DNA of 64,000 nucleotides from an uncultured Aquimarina sp. (GTDB lineage: Bacteria > Bacteroidota > Bacteroidia > Flavobacteriales > Flavobacteriaceae): contig NZ_CANLOZ010000006.1 in the NCBI RefSeq assembly GCF_947492965.1, positions 124,001 through 188,000 of the forward strand. The letters run 5' to 3'. A program made the position numbers and the translations under genes. A model generated the notes under the pieces. That model saw nothing but the letters and a program-made list of their open reading frames with translations. It had not been told where the DNA came from and did no database searches. Shown here piece after piece: positions 16,238 to 25,906 of the stretch (position 1 is its first letter; every line of letters begins with the position of its first letter).

Positions 16238-18088
16238 CTACTTTTTATCGATTAGACCAACTTCTTCTACATCTATTGGTTTTCCAATATAAACTAAGAA
16301 GCTACCCTCATCGATTTGTTCCATTTTTTCGCTATAGGCTGAAATAATTCTTATAGAATTATTTGGTCCTTTAATAAAGAGAGGGATAATATCTTCATCT
16401 TCTTTAGTCAATTCAATTAATGAATCGTATTCCGCTCCATCATTAATTTTAATCTCCTGAATACTTGGATACTTTTCTGCTAGATTCATTAAAGTGTTGT
16501 AATCATCTGTATGTGAAAATAAACCCTCATCCGGATTATTATCAGGATCATTCATTTCTTCAGAACTTACTAGTCTAAATGATCCATTTTCGCCAAACTG
16601 ATCTTTAAATTGTTGAATGGCAAACTTATTGATATCACTGTTACCAGTAAGCGCCATTAAAAATCCAATATCATTTAATTCTATATTGTTTTTTAATTGA
16701 TCATTATAAATACTTCCTTCTAGCGCTTCTAAACCAAGGCTCTTAGCTTTCTTTATATTCTCTCTGTTACTATCTACTAATACAACATGGCGTTGATTCT
16801 TTTTTAAATATGAAGCAATCAAACGAGAAACCTTAGATGCTCCTATGATGAGTATACCTTCTGATTTCGTTAAAAACACACCTACCACTTTGGCAAATAA
16901 TCTTGCAGTAGTAGCATTTAAAAGAACGGTTCCTAAAACGATCATAAAGACCAAAGGAGTAATATACTCCGCTTCTGGAATACCATTTTTAGCTAATTTC
17001 AAGCCAAATAACGATGCAATACCAGCAGCAACTATCCCTCGAGGACCTACCCAACTAATAAATAATTTCTCGTTTGTTTTTAATCCCGAGTTCATCGAAC
17101 TCAGAAAAACACCCAAAGGTCTTACAATAAAAACAACAGCGGCAAAAAGTAAAATAGCATCCCAGTTATATATTAATTGTAATTCTTCAATATTGATATT
17201 TGCAGAAAGAAGAATAAATAAGATCGAAATCAATAATACACTTAATGATTCTTTGAAATATAACAATTCATCAAAATTAGGAAGATTCATATTTCCTAAA
17301 ACCATACCCATTACTACCACAGATAATAAACCAGACTCATGAGCAAATACATCCGATAATACAAACACCCCAAGAACCACAGCAAGAGTAAAAACATTTA
17401 ATAGATAATGTGGAATTATTTTTCTTTTGATTCCAAAAGCTAAAGCATACGCAAATGTGAAACCGAATGTGAAACCAAACAAAACAATCTTACCAAATTC
17501 TATAAACGCCTTTTTGGTAAAAGCTTCTCCCTCACCTACACTAATAAATTCAAAAACTAATACCGCAACTAAAGCACCTATCGGATCAATTAAAATACCT
17601 TCCCATTTCAGAACTGCAGAAATATCTTTTTTGAGAGGTATATTTCTTAGAATAGGAGTAATTACTGTTGGACCCGTAACAATAATTAGAGATGAGAATA
17701 AAAAGGAAATTGGCCAACTAAGATCAAAAATATAGTGCGCCGCAAATCCTGCTCCAAAAAATGTTACCACCACAGCAACAGTAATAAGCTTCAGGATTAC
17801 TGGCCCCACATTAAGAATTTCATCTCTTCTAAGCGTTAATCCTCCTTCAAAAAGAATAATACTAATTGCTAAGGATACAAAATAAAATAAACTCTCTCCA
17901 GGAAAAAGTCCTTCGGTTCCATTATAAATAGGCTGTATCAGTTTTGTGCCGTCTTCAGTATATAATGTTGCAATAGGACCTACTAAGAGGCCAATAAGGA
18001 TAAGAGGTAATATTGCAGGAATTTTAAATTTCCAAGCAACCCATTGTGCCAAAATTCCTAAAATAATAATACCGGCTAATTCAACCAT
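16238..18088 (-). CDS. Cation:proton antiporter, CPA1/NhaP type with TrkA-N domain
   Basis: A 616-residue inner-membrane antiporter. The start at 18088 (MVELAGIIILGILAQWVAWKFKIPAIL) places the first helix at the N-terminus; the track's 33 extra residues are basic and unrelated to the family. About twelve membrane helices are visible, with the central ion-binding segment SSLIIVTGPTVITPIL and DPIGALVAVLVFEF. A cytosolic TrkA-N nucleotide-binding domain follows (ILIIGASKVSRLIASYLKKNQRHVVLVDSNRENIKKAKSLG), then a TrkA-C-like tail. It exchanges Na+ or K+ for H+, in keeping with a marine habitat. Regulation by NAD(H) or another nucleotide through the TrkA domain is inferred. Confidence 0.9.
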   Translation of the reverse strand: MVELAGIIILGILAQWVAWKFKIPAILPLILIGLLVGPIATLYTEDGTKLIQPIYNGTEGLFPGESLFYFVSLAISIILFEGGLTLRRDEILNVGPVILKLITVAVVVTFFGAGFAAHYIFDLSWPISFLFSSLIIVTGPTVITPILRNIPLKKDISAVLKWEGILIDPIGALVAVLVFEFISVGEGEAFTKKAFIEFGKIVLFGFTFGFTFAYALAFGIKRKIIPHYLLNVFTLAVVLGVFVLSDVFAHESGLLSVVVMGMVLGNMNLPNFDELLYFKESLSVLLISILFILLSANINIEELQLIYNWDAILLFAAVVFIVRPLGVFLSSMNSGLKTNEKLFISWVGPRGIVAAGIASLFGLKLAKNGIPEAEYITPLVFMIVLGTVLLNATTARLFAKVVGVFLTKSEGILIIGASKVSRLIASYLKKNQRHVVLVDSNRENIKKAKSLGLEALEGSIYNDQLKNNIELNDIGFLMALTGNSDINKFAIQQFKDQFGENGSFRLVSSEEMNDPDNNPDEGLFSHTDDYNTLMNLAEKYPSIQEIKINDGAEYDSLIELTKEDEDIIPLFIKGPNNSIRIISAYSEKMEQIDEGSFLVYIGKPIDVEEVGLIDKK

Positions 18089-18412
18089 GTTGCATTTATA
18101 AGTGTTACGATTAGCAAAATATGAGATTTTTTTTAGAAATTCATAGCGCAAATCAAATTTATGATCACTTAAAAGGTTTCCTAACATTTTTTACAAATAA
18201 CAACTTTAGTGATCTGATGGATTACTTTCGCAAAAAACGTATATAAATAAGGACCTATTTTATGATTATTGCAGTAAAACCTAGAAAGATTGTTAAAAAG
18301 TCGAAAAATTAAATACTGATCCTTAACATTTTTTCTATTTTGCAAAAATTTTGAACCCACTTTAGAATATATAATGAGTGAATTTGATTTCTAAAATTAA
18401 TCATATCAATAG

Positions 18413-19273
18413 ATGAAATTACACGCTGTAAAAGCAGGAAACTTTAAACTAGATGGTGGAGCAATGTTTGGTGTTGTTCCAAAAGTTTTATGGAATAAAA
18501 CGAATCCTGCTGATGCAAACAATCTAATAGATATTGCCGCCAGATGTCTCTTAATAGAAGAAGGAAATCGATTAATTCTTATTGATTCTGGTATGGGAGA
18601 CAAACAATCTGATAAATTTTTTGGTTATTACTCCTTGTGGGGAGATGATAATTTAGATAAATCTTTGAAAGAAAAGGGATTCCATAGAGACGATATTACC
18701 GATGTATTTATTACCCATTTACACTTCGACCATTGTGGAGGTGTCGTAACATGGAATAAAGATAAAACGGGTTACGAAATGGCATTTAAAAATGCAAAAG
18801 TATGGAGTAATGAAAATCACTGGAAATGGGCCACCGAACCTAATGCTCGAGAAAAAGCATCTTTTCTATCAGAAAACATATTACCAATTCAGGAAAGCGG
18901 TCATCTTAATTTCATTTCTAGAACAGGAGAAGCCTTCCAAAGACAAACTGAATTAGGTTTTGGCGTGCTATTTGCTGATGGTCATACAGAAAAACAAATG
19001 ATTCCACATATAACCTATAAAGATCAAACCATTGTGTTTATGGCGGATCTTTTGCCAACTGCGGGTCACATACCTTTACCGTATGTAATGGGATATGATA
19101 CCAGACCGCTATTAACATTGCCTGAGAAAAAACTATTTTTGGAAAATGCAGCTAAAAATAATTGGTATTTGTTTATGGAACATGATGCTCATAACGAAAT
19201 AATAACTGTACAGGAAACCGAAAAAGGTGTACGATATAAAGAAACATTTACTTGTAATGAAATATTTAATTAA
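18413..19273 (+). CDS. MBL-fold metallo-hydrolase
   Basis: A 286-residue metallo-beta-lactamase-fold protein. The zinc motif THLHFDHCGG is near residue 101; later ligands are seen in DGHTEKQM, VFMADLLPTAGH and the final FMEHDAHNE. The group resembles the AHL lactonase/aryl-hydrolase cluster, but the substrate cannot be told from sequence. No signal peptide is present, so it is cytoplasmic. It ends seven bases before the S8 protease start, and the M1 peptidase follows, so the three probably form one transcript. Confidence 0.9.
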   Translation: MKLHAVKAGNFKLDGGAMFGVVPKVLWNKTNPADANNLIDIAARCLLIEEGNRLILIDSGMGDKQSDKFFGYYSLWGDDNLDKSLKEKGFHRDDITDVFITHLHFDHCGGVVTWNKDKTGYEMAFKNAKVWSNENHWKWATEPNAREKASFLSENILPIQESGHLNFISRTGEAFQRQTELGFGVLFADGHTEKQMIPHITYKDQTIVFMADLLPTAGHIPLPYVMGYDTRPLLTLPEKKLFLENAAKNNWYLFMEHDAHNEIITVQETEKGVRYKETFTCNEIFN

Positions 19274-19280
19274 AAATGCT

Positions 19281-20960
19281 ATGAACCCCAAGTCTAATAA
19301 AATAATCTTTGCTTCCGTTGCCTCATCAATGCTATTGGTGGGTTGTGGTGCTCCTACAATAGTTTCTACTCCGATAGAAAATATTGATACAATTCCCTTA
19401 AAAAACATTGTATTAACAGAAGCACAATTAAAAAACTGGAATTCTGCGGATCTAAAGACAGACACAATTCCCGGAATGAGTGTAGATAGAGCTTACAATG
19501 AATTACTCAAAAACAAAAATGGACAAACCGTTATTGTTGCTGTGATTGATAGCGGTGTTGATATTGAACATGAAGACTTAGATGGTGTTATCTGGACGAA
19601 TCCAAAAGAAATTAAAAATAATGGTAAAGATGATGACAAAAACGGGTATGTTGACGATATCCATGGTTGGAATTTTCTTGGAGATTCTGAAAATGAAAAC
19701 CTCGAATATACTAGAATCGTAAAGAAGCTAAAACCAAAATTTGAAGGGAAAAACTTTGCTTCAGTAAGCGCTTCAGATAAGGAAGAATATCAAACATATA
19801 TTTCCGCCAAAGCAGAACTAGAAGAAGAATATCAAAAAGCTGTTGGAACCAAAACACGATATGAGCAGATCGTGCAACAGGTAAAACCTTCTCATCAAAA
19901 AATAGCCGAAGTTTTAGGAAAAGAAGATTATAGTCAAAACGAACTATTAAACGTAAAAGCTGAAACCCCACAAATGCAACAACATGTTGCTTTGTTATCT
20001 CAAATGTTTGGTTTTTTAGAAAAAGGAGAAACAATTCCAGATTTGATTCATAATTTAGAAGGTGGTATCGAATACTTTACAGAACAACTAAACTATCATC
20101 TAAACCTAGACTTTAATGGAAGAACAATCGTAAAGGATAATGTAGATGATATTTCGGATGTTAATTACGGAAATAACAATGTTATGGGACCTAATCCAGA
20201 TAAAGAAGGAATAAAACATGGAACACATGTGTCTGGTATCATTGCAGCAGAACGTAATAATGGAAAAGGAGTTAATGGAATTGCTAAAAATGTAAAAATT
20301 ATGGCTATTAGAGCCGTTCCTAATGGCGATGAGTATGACAAAGATATTGCACTTGCTATAAGATACGCAGTAGATAATGGAGCTAAGGTAATTAACACAA
20401 GTTTTGGAAAATACTACTCTACACATCCAGAATGGGTTAGAGACGCGATAAAATACGCAGGAGAAAAAGATGTTTTAATTGTGAATGCTGCAGGAAATGA
20501 AGGTTTAGATCTAGATCAAAAAGCAGTGTATCCAAATGATCAAACGGATAACACCTCTGAAATTTCTAATAACTTTATTACCATCGGTGCTTTGAATTAT
20601 GAATATGGTTCTAATTTAGTGGCAAGCTTTTCTAATTACGGAAAAAGTAATGTAGATGCTTTTGCTCCAGGAGTAAAAATATGGGCTACTACTCCATCAA
20701 ATTCGTATGAATATCTCCAGGGTACCTCAATGGCAGCTCCTGCGGTATCTGGTGTGGCAGCATTAATTAGATCTTATTATCCTAAATTAAAGGCCACACA
20801 AGTAAAACAAATTTTAATGGATAGTGGTTTAAGTACAACTGCAACAGTTGTAGTAGGATCAGACGGTATCAAGTCTGATAAATTTACCGAATTATCCAAA
20901 TCCGGTAAAATGGTTAATCTATATAACGCCCTTATTTTGGCTGAAAAACTATCAAAATAA
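19281..20960 (+). CDS. S8 subtilisin-like serine protease (lipoprotein) with long insert
   Basis: A 559-residue subtilase. The start at 19281 (MNPKSNKIIFASVASSMLLVGCGAPT) gives a lipoprotein signal with lipobox LLVGC; the track start lies inside the upstream MBL gene. The catalytic triad is Asp in VAVIDSGVD (about residue 88), His in HGTHVSGI (about 314) and Ser in GTSMAAPAVSG (about 484). About 225 residues separate Asp from His, against roughly 30 in classical subtilisin; the insert is charged, coil-like and contains no obvious domain. It is probably anchored at the outer membrane or in the periplasm. It is co-transcribed with the MBL and M1 genes (6-base gap to M1). Confidence 0.9.
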   Translation: MNPKSNKIIFASVASSMLLVGCGAPTIVSTPIENIDTIPLKNIVLTEAQLKNWNSADLKTDTIPGMSVDRAYNELLKNKNGQTVIVAVIDSGVDIEHEDLDGVIWTNPKEIKNNGKDDDKNGYVDDIHGWNFLGDSENENLEYTRIVKKLKPKFEGKNFASVSASDKEEYQTYISAKAELEEEYQKAVGTKTRYEQIVQQVKPSHQKIAEVLGKEDYSQNELLNVKAETPQMQQHVALLSQMFGFLEKGETIPDLIHNLEGGIEYFTEQLNYHLNLDFNGRTIVKDNVDDISDVNYGNNNVMGPNPDKEGIKHGTHVSGIIAAERNNGKGVNGIAKNVKIMAIRAVPNGDEYDKDIALAIRYAVDNGAKVINTSFGKYYSTHPEWVRDAIKYAGEKDVLIVNAAGNEGLDLDQKAVYPNDQTDNTSEISNNFITIGALNYEYGSNLVASFSNYGKSNVDAFAPGVKIWATTPSNSYEYLQGTSMAAPAVSGVAALIRSYYPKLKATQVKQILMDSGLSTTATVVVGSDGIKSDKFTELSKSGKMVNLYNALILAEKLSK

Positions 20961-20966
20961 AAAAAC

Positions 20967-22814
20967 ATGATCTCTAAAATAATCTCCATTGGATTTTTAA
21001 TATCCATTTTCAGTGTTACGGCACAAAATAACACCAGCTACTGGCAACAACACGTTGATTATAAAATGAACGTGGATATGAATGTAAAAAATTTCCAGTA
21101 TACCGGAACCCAAGAACTGGTTTATACCAATAATTCTCCAGATTCATTAAATCAGGTTTTTTATCATTTATACTTCAATGCATTCCAACCAGGAAGCGAA
21201 ATGGATGTAAGATCCCGAAATATTGCTGATCCAGATCCTAGGGTAATGGATAGAATTAGTAAGCTTTCTCCAGAAGAAATAGGGTATCTAAAAGTATCTT
21301 CTTTAAAGCAAAATGGAAAAAAAGTACAATATGAGGTTGCGGGAACTATTTTAGAGGTACAACTCAATAAAGCAATTGCGCCAGGAGAAAAGGTAACCTT
21401 CTCAATGGAATTTAACGGTCAGGTTCCAAATCAAATTCGTCGATCTGGACGCAATAGTAAAGAAGGTGTTGCCTTGTCTATGACACAATGGTATCCGAAA
21501 ATTGCCGAATATGATTTCGAAGGATGGCATGCAGATCCATATATAGCACGAGAATTTCATGGTGTTTGGGGTAATTTTGACGTAACTATTAACATTGATA
21601 AAAACTATATTCTCGGAGGATCAGGGTATCTTCAAAACCCAGAAGAAATTGGATACGGATATGAAAAACCTGGAACCAAAGTAAAACAAAAAGGAAAAAA
21701 GCTTGCTTGGCATTTTATTGCGCCAAATGTTCATGATTTTACGTGGGCAGCAGATCCAGAATATATTCATGACGTTGTACAAGTTCCTGATGGTCCTGTT
21801 CTTCATTTCTTATATAAGAAAAGTGACGATAAAGCATTTATAGAAAACTGGAAAAAGCTACAGCCTAAATCAGTAGATTTAATGAACTATTTTAGTACTA
21901 CTATAGGAAAATATCCATACGATCAATATTCGATAATACAAGGAGGAGATGGTGGAATGGAATATGCGATGTGTACATTAATAACTGGAAAAAGAAGTTT
22001 TGGTAGTTTAGTTGGCGTAACGGCTCATGAAATGGCACACGCGTGGTTTCAGCATATTTTAGCAACAAATGAAGCTAAACATGAATGGATGGACGAAGGG
22101 TTTACAAGTTATATTTCTACTTTAGCGATGGATAAGGTAATGGAGCAAAACAAACCAAATCCTATGAAAGGTATGTATCAAGGATATTTTCAATTAGCCA
22201 CATCCGGAATAGAGCAACCGCAATCTACTCATGCTGATCGTTTCTCTAGAAACGGAGCCTATGGCGCATCTGCTTACGCAAAAGGTGCCGTTTTTATGGC
22301 ACAACTTGGATATGTTATTGGACAAGAGAACCTAACCAAAACTATTAAAAAATACTATAATCAATGGAAATTTAAACATCCTACACCCAATGATTTCAAA
22401 CGTATTGCTGAGAAAGTTTCAGGAATGCAGTTAGATTGGTATTTAACTGATTGGACACAAACTACAAATACTATTGATTATAGTATTAAAGATGTTTCGG
22501 AAAAAGGAAATACCACCGCAGTAACCTTAGAACGTTTAGGACTAATGCCAATGCCTATAGATATTTATGTAGAATATAACGATGGTAGTAAAGAATCATT
22601 TTATATTCCTTTAAGAATGATGAGAAAAGAAAAAGCAAACCCTTTTCCTAAAACAAAGAGAGCTGTTCTGTCGGATTGGACATGGACGCACCCAACATAT
22701 ACATTTAGTATTTCTAAACCTAAATCTGACATAAAATCCTTGAAAATTGATATTACCGAGCAAATGGCGGATGTAGACAAAAAGAATAATGAATATTCTT
22801 CAACACAACCGTAA
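20967..22814 (+). CDS. M1 family zinc aminopeptidase, secreted
   Basis: A 615-residue M1-family metallopeptidase with a signal peptide (MISKIISIGFLISIFSVTAQ). The zinc signature HEMAHAWFQH is near residue 353, with the third ligand in NEAKHEWMDEGFTSY. The substrate-recognition motif GAMEN of classical M1 enzymes is replaced by GGMEY, as in several bacterial M1 relatives. The N-terminal beta-domain carries transport-like strands (FQYTGTQELVYTNNSPDSLNQVFYHLYFNAFQPG). It would trim N-terminal residues from peptides in the periplasm, possibly following cleavage by the S8 protease encoded 6 bases upstream. A terminator follows 25 bases past its stop. Confidence 0.92.
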   Translation: MISKIISIGFLISIFSVTAQNNTSYWQQHVDYKMNVDMNVKNFQYTGTQELVYTNNSPDSLNQVFYHLYFNAFQPGSEMDVRSRNIADPDPRVMDRISKLSPEEIGYLKVSSLKQNGKKVQYEVAGTILEVQLNKAIAPGEKVTFSMEFNGQVPNQIRRSGRNSKEGVALSMTQWYPKIAEYDFEGWHADPYIAREFHGVWGNFDVTINIDKNYILGGSGYLQNPEEIGYGYEKPGTKVKQKGKKLAWHFIAPNVHDFTWAADPEYIHDVVQVPDGPVLHFLYKKSDDKAFIENWKKLQPKSVDLMNYFSTTIGKYPYDQYSIIQGGDGGMEYAMCTLITGKRSFGSLVGVTAHEMAHAWFQHILATNEAKHEWMDEGFTSYISTLAMDKVMEQNKPNPMKGMYQGYFQLATSGIEQPQSTHADRFSRNGAYGASAYAKGAVFMAQLGYVIGQENLTKTIKKYYNQWKFKHPTPNDFKRIAEKVSGMQLDWYLTDWTQTTNTIDYSIKDVSEKGNTTAVTLERLGLMPMPIDIYVEYNDGSKESFYIPLRMMRKEKANPFPKTKRAVLSDWTWTHPTYTFSISKPKSDIKSLKIDITEQMADVDKKNNEYSSTQP

Positions 22815-22839
22815 ATATTAAATTTGTTTTTAAAAGATA

Positions 22840-22872
22840 AAACCCAGAATTGACACGATCAATTCTGGGTTT
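22840..22872 (+). terminator. Terminator of the protease operon
   Basis: Stem AAACCCAGAATTG/CAATTCTGGGTTT with a 7-base loop. Confidence 0.8.
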
Positions 22873-22913
22873 ATAATTGTAAATAACGTTTAAATCAGTA
22901 CATTTATCAGTAT

Positions 22914-23294
22914 ATGACAACAACTTTTAGCGCTAAAGAACGATTGAAAAGTAAAAAGGAAATTGATTTAATTTTTTCCGAAGGCAAATCTATTGCTAGA
23001 TATCCTGTACGTCTCATATATAGAAAAACTTCATCTAAAAATGAGTCTTCGATACAAACATCAGTTTCGGTCAGTAAACGTAATTTTAAAAAAGCTGTAC
23101 AAAGAAATCGTATAAAACGTTTGTTGCGCGAAAGTTATCGAAAAAATAAGTATCTTGTGATCAATAACACTTCTCATCACTTTACTTTTATGTTCTTGTA
23201 TACAGGAAAAGAAATGCCTGACTATATATTAATAGAATCTAAAATAAAAGAAATACTACAAAAGTTTGTTGTAAAGGAAATAGAGACTTCTTAG
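22914..23294 (+). CDS. rnpA: Ribonuclease P protein component RnpA
   Basis: A 126-residue basic protein. The diagnostic RNR motif region is present as KRNFKKAVQRNRIKRLLRESYRKNK, and the N-terminus TFSAKERLKSKKEIDLIFSEGKS is typical. It binds the RNase P RNA and helps mature tRNA 5' ends. rpmH is not next to it, but an S41 protease gene lies 37 bases downstream on the same strand, an arrangement I recall from other Flavobacteriaceae. Confidence 0.95.
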   Translation: MTTTFSAKERLKSKKEIDLIFSEGKSIARYPVRLIYRKTSSKNESSIQTSVSVSKRNFKKAVQRNRIKRLLRESYRKNKYLVINNTSHHFTFMFLYTGKEMPDYILIESKIKEILQKFVVKEIETS

Positions 23295-23331
23295 CTTTAA
23301 TATCCTTTCACTTATTAAAAAAATAAAAAGT

Positions 23332-24954
23332 ATGAAAAAGAAAATCCTTTATTCTACCCTTGTCGTAGCCATTTTATTTTCTACTGTTAGTTTTAAATCT
23401 GATTTTTTTGAAATAGCAAAACAGATTGAAATTTTCACTACCATGTTCAAAGAATTAAATATGAACTATGTAGATGAAACCAATCCTGCTGAACTTATGG
23501 ATACTGCTATAAAGGCAATGCTAGATGATTTGGATCCATATACCAAATATTGGAATGAACAGGATGTAGAAGCTTCTAAAATTAGAAATGCAGGAGAATA
23601 TACAGGTATTGGTGCTTCTGTAAAAACAGTGAAAGATAAAATAATCATTGTAGAACCCTATAAAGATTATCCCGCCGATAAAGCTGGTCTGAGAGCGGGA
23701 GATGAAATAATCAAAATAGGTGATGTAACAGTGTCAGATTTTGAAGAAGATGCCGGAGAGCTTCTTAAAGGAGCTAGCGGTACCGAAGTAGAAATTAGTT
23801 ACAGAAGACAAAATCAAATTAAGACAACCACACTAACCAGAGAAGAAATAGAAGTAAAAGCAGTACCATTTTTTACGTTACTAGATGATAATTCTGGATA
23901 TATAGTATTATCAAAGTTTAATAACAAAGCCTCATCCGAAACTATAGCTGCCTTAAAAGATTTAAAAGCTAAAGGAGCTGATAAGATTATATTAGATCTT
24001 CGAGGAAATCCTGGTGGTTTATTAAGTGAAGCCATAAACGTAACGAATATTTTCGTACCCAAAGGAGAGTTAATTACAACTACAAAATCTGTTGTAAAAA
24101 AATACAATAAGGAATACTTTACTAAAAAAACTCCTATTGATACCGAAATTCCTTTAGTAGTACTTGTAAATGGTCGAAGCGCTTCTGCAAGTGAAATTGT
24201 TGCAGGAAGTATCCAGGATTTAGATAGAGGAGTAGTAATAGGAGCCAGAAGTTTTGGAAAAGGATTGGTACAAAGACCGAAAAAATTAACGTACGGTACG
24301 CAGCTTAAAATTACTATTTCCCGATATTATACACCAAGTGGTCGATGTATTCAAGCATTGGATTATTGGAATCGAGATGAAAACAATAAAGCAGTTCGAA
24401 TCAGTGAAAAAGATTTTAAAGCTTTTAAAACAAAAAATGGAAGAACCGTTTATGATGGAGGAGGAATACAACCAGATATTGAAATGGAAACTTCTAAATT
24501 TAGTAATATAACCACTTCATTATTACAATCAGACGCAATATTTGATTATGGTACAAAGTATTATTATGAACATGAGAACATGGATGTTAACAAGTTTAAG
24601 TTTACCGATAAAGATTATGAAGACTTTAAAAAATTCGTAAAAGAAAGTGGTTTTGATTATGAAACAGCAACAGAAAAATCTTTAAAAAAATCATTAGAAG
24701 TTGCTAGAAGAGACAAGCTGGATACCGATATTAAAGAAAGTTATAATGCATTACTTGCTACAATAAAAACCTCTAAGGCAAAAGGATTAGATACTTATAA
24801 AACTGAAATTGCAAACTTGCTTACAGACGAAATTGTAAAACGTTATTCGTATAGAGAAGGATTGTATAACTATTATATCAATAATAATCCTGAAATTGAA
24901 AAAAGTAAAGAAATATTAGGTAATAAATCTAAGTATGAAAGTATATTAAAATAG
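23332..24954 (+). CDS. S41 family C-terminal processing protease
   Basis: A 540-residue periplasmic tail-specific protease. An N-terminal signal or anchor (MKKKILYSTLVVAILFSTVSF) precedes a helical region and a PDZ domain (about residues 85-160, GAGVSVKTV-type GIGASVKTVKDKIIIVEPYKDYPADKAGLRAGDEI). The protease domain has RGNPGG, the nucleophile serine in NGRSASASEIVAG and the general-base lysine in GARSFGKGLVQ. It would trim or degrade exported proteins by recognising their C-termini. A C-terminal helical extension of about 120 residues is present. It is probably co-transcribed with rnpA. Confidence 0.92.
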   Translation: MKKKILYSTLVVAILFSTVSFKSDFFEIAKQIEIFTTMFKELNMNYVDETNPAELMDTAIKAMLDDLDPYTKYWNEQDVEASKIRNAGEYTGIGASVKTVKDKIIIVEPYKDYPADKAGLRAGDEIIKIGDVTVSDFEEDAGELLKGASGTEVEISYRRQNQIKTTTLTREEIEVKAVPFFTLLDDNSGYIVLSKFNNKASSETIAALKDLKAKGADKIILDLRGNPGGLLSEAINVTNIFVPKGELITTTKSVVKKYNKEYFTKKTPIDTEIPLVVLVNGRSASASEIVAGSIQDLDRGVVIGARSFGKGLVQRPKKLTYGTQLKITISRYYTPSGRCIQALDYWNRDENNKAVRISEKDFKAFKTKNGRTVYDGGGIQPDIEMETSKFSNITTSLLQSDAIFDYGTKYYYEHENMDVNKFKFTDKDYEDFKKFVKESGFDYETATEKSLKKSLEVARRDKLDTDIKESYNALLATIKTSKAKGLDTYKTEIANLLTDEIVKRYSYREGLYNYYINNNPEIEKSKEILGNKSKYESILK

Positions 24955-24981
24955 TTAGTACACTTTCATAGTAAATATATA

Positions 24982-25014
24982 AAAACCCAGCAATAAAGCT
25001 GGGTTTTATTTTTT
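24982..25014. terminator. Bidirectional terminator
   Basis: AAAACCCAGC/GCTGGGTTTT with a 6-base loop and a T-rich tail, between the S41 gene and the converging GNAT gene. Confidence 0.8.
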
Positions 25015-25462
25015 ATGAAGTTATCATTGCTATATGAGGAATTCCATCTTCTAAATACTCCTTACCTTGTTGTATAAATCCATGTTTTTCATAGAATCTT
25101 TTCAAATAACATTGGGCAGAAATTTTTATTTTATCGGTTTTATAGTGCTCTTTTATTGCTGAGATACTATGTTTTATAAGATCGTGTCCGTAACCATATT
25201 TTCGTTCCTTTTCTGAAACTACAACTCTACCAATACTGCTTTCATCAAAATAATCACCTGCATCGAATATTCTTGTGTATGCCACAATATCATCGTTCTT
25301 ATAACCTATAACATGAAGTGCTTTTTGGTCTTTGTTATCTATATCTTGATAAACGCAATCTTGTTCAACAACAAAGACTTCTGCGCGTAAGCGCAAAATT
25401 TTATACAACTCCTGAGTTGACAATCCATCAAAACGCTTAATTTCAAAATTTATATCGCTCAT
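25013..25462 (-). CDS. ElaA-like GNAT acetyltransferase
   Basis: A 149-residue GNAT protein matching the ElaA group: FDGLSTQELYKILRLRAEVFVVEQDCVYQDIDNKDQKALHVIGY is diagnostic. The acetyl-CoA loop is RVVVSEKERKYGYGHDLIKHSI. The acceptor is not known for the group. It lies 12 bases after rpiB on the same strand, so the two are probably co-transcribed. Confidence 0.9.
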   Translation of the reverse strand: MSDINFEIKRFDGLSTQELYKILRLRAEVFVVEQDCVYQDIDNKDQKALHVIGYKNDDIVAYTRIFDAGDYFDESSIGRVVVSEKERKYGYGHDLIKHSISAIKEHYKTDKIKISAQCYLKRFYEKHGFIQQGKEYLEDGIPHIAMITS

Positions 25463-25474
25463 AAAAGAAAATGA

Positions 25475-25906
25475 TTAACACATAGAGATCTTATTAACTC
25501 TATTCTCGTGTCTTCCACCTTCGAAATCAGTAGCCAAAAACGTTTTAACCATTTCTACCGCCTGTGGTAACGAAGTATATCTAGCAGGTATACTAATCAC
25601 ATTAGCATTGTTATGTAAGCGGGTCAATTCCGTTATTTCTTTAGTCCAACATAGACCAGCTCTAACATTTTTATATTTATTTGCTGTCATAGAAACACCA
25701 TTTCCACTTCCACAAATAAGTATTCCATAATCTACAGTTCCATTATCAACATCTTTCGCAACCGGATGAACAAAATCTGGATAATCTACGCTACTATTTT
25801 CATCTGTTCCGTAATTAACAACCTCTATTCCTTGTGATTTTAAATAAGTTATTATTCCGAATTTATATTCAGTTCCTGCGTGATCATTTCCAATAGCTAT
25901 TTTCAC
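25475..25906 (-). CDS. rpiB: Ribose-5-phosphate isomerase B
   Basis: A 143-residue RpiB/LacAB-family isomerase. The N-terminus IAIGNDHAGTEYK and the anion-hole motif ILICGSGNGVSMTANKYKNVRAGLCW with its catalytic cysteine are both present. It interconverts ribulose 5-phosphate and ribose 5-phosphate in the pentose phosphate pathway. RpiB is the usual isomerase in this phylum. First gene of a two-gene minus-strand unit with the ElaA-like gene. Confidence 0.95.
   Translation of the reverse strand: MKIAIGNDHAGTEYKFGIITYLKSQGIEVVNYGTDENSSVDYPDFVHPVAKDVDNGTVDYGILICGSGNGVSMTANKYKNVRAGLCWTKEITELTRLHNNANVISIPARYTSLPQAVEMVKTFLATDFEGGRHENRVNKISMC

Noticed and set aside
22914-23294. rnpA as sign that rpmH-dnaA origin block is in the window
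   Set aside because: No rpmH, dnaA or yidC beside it; in this phylum rnpA is often separate.
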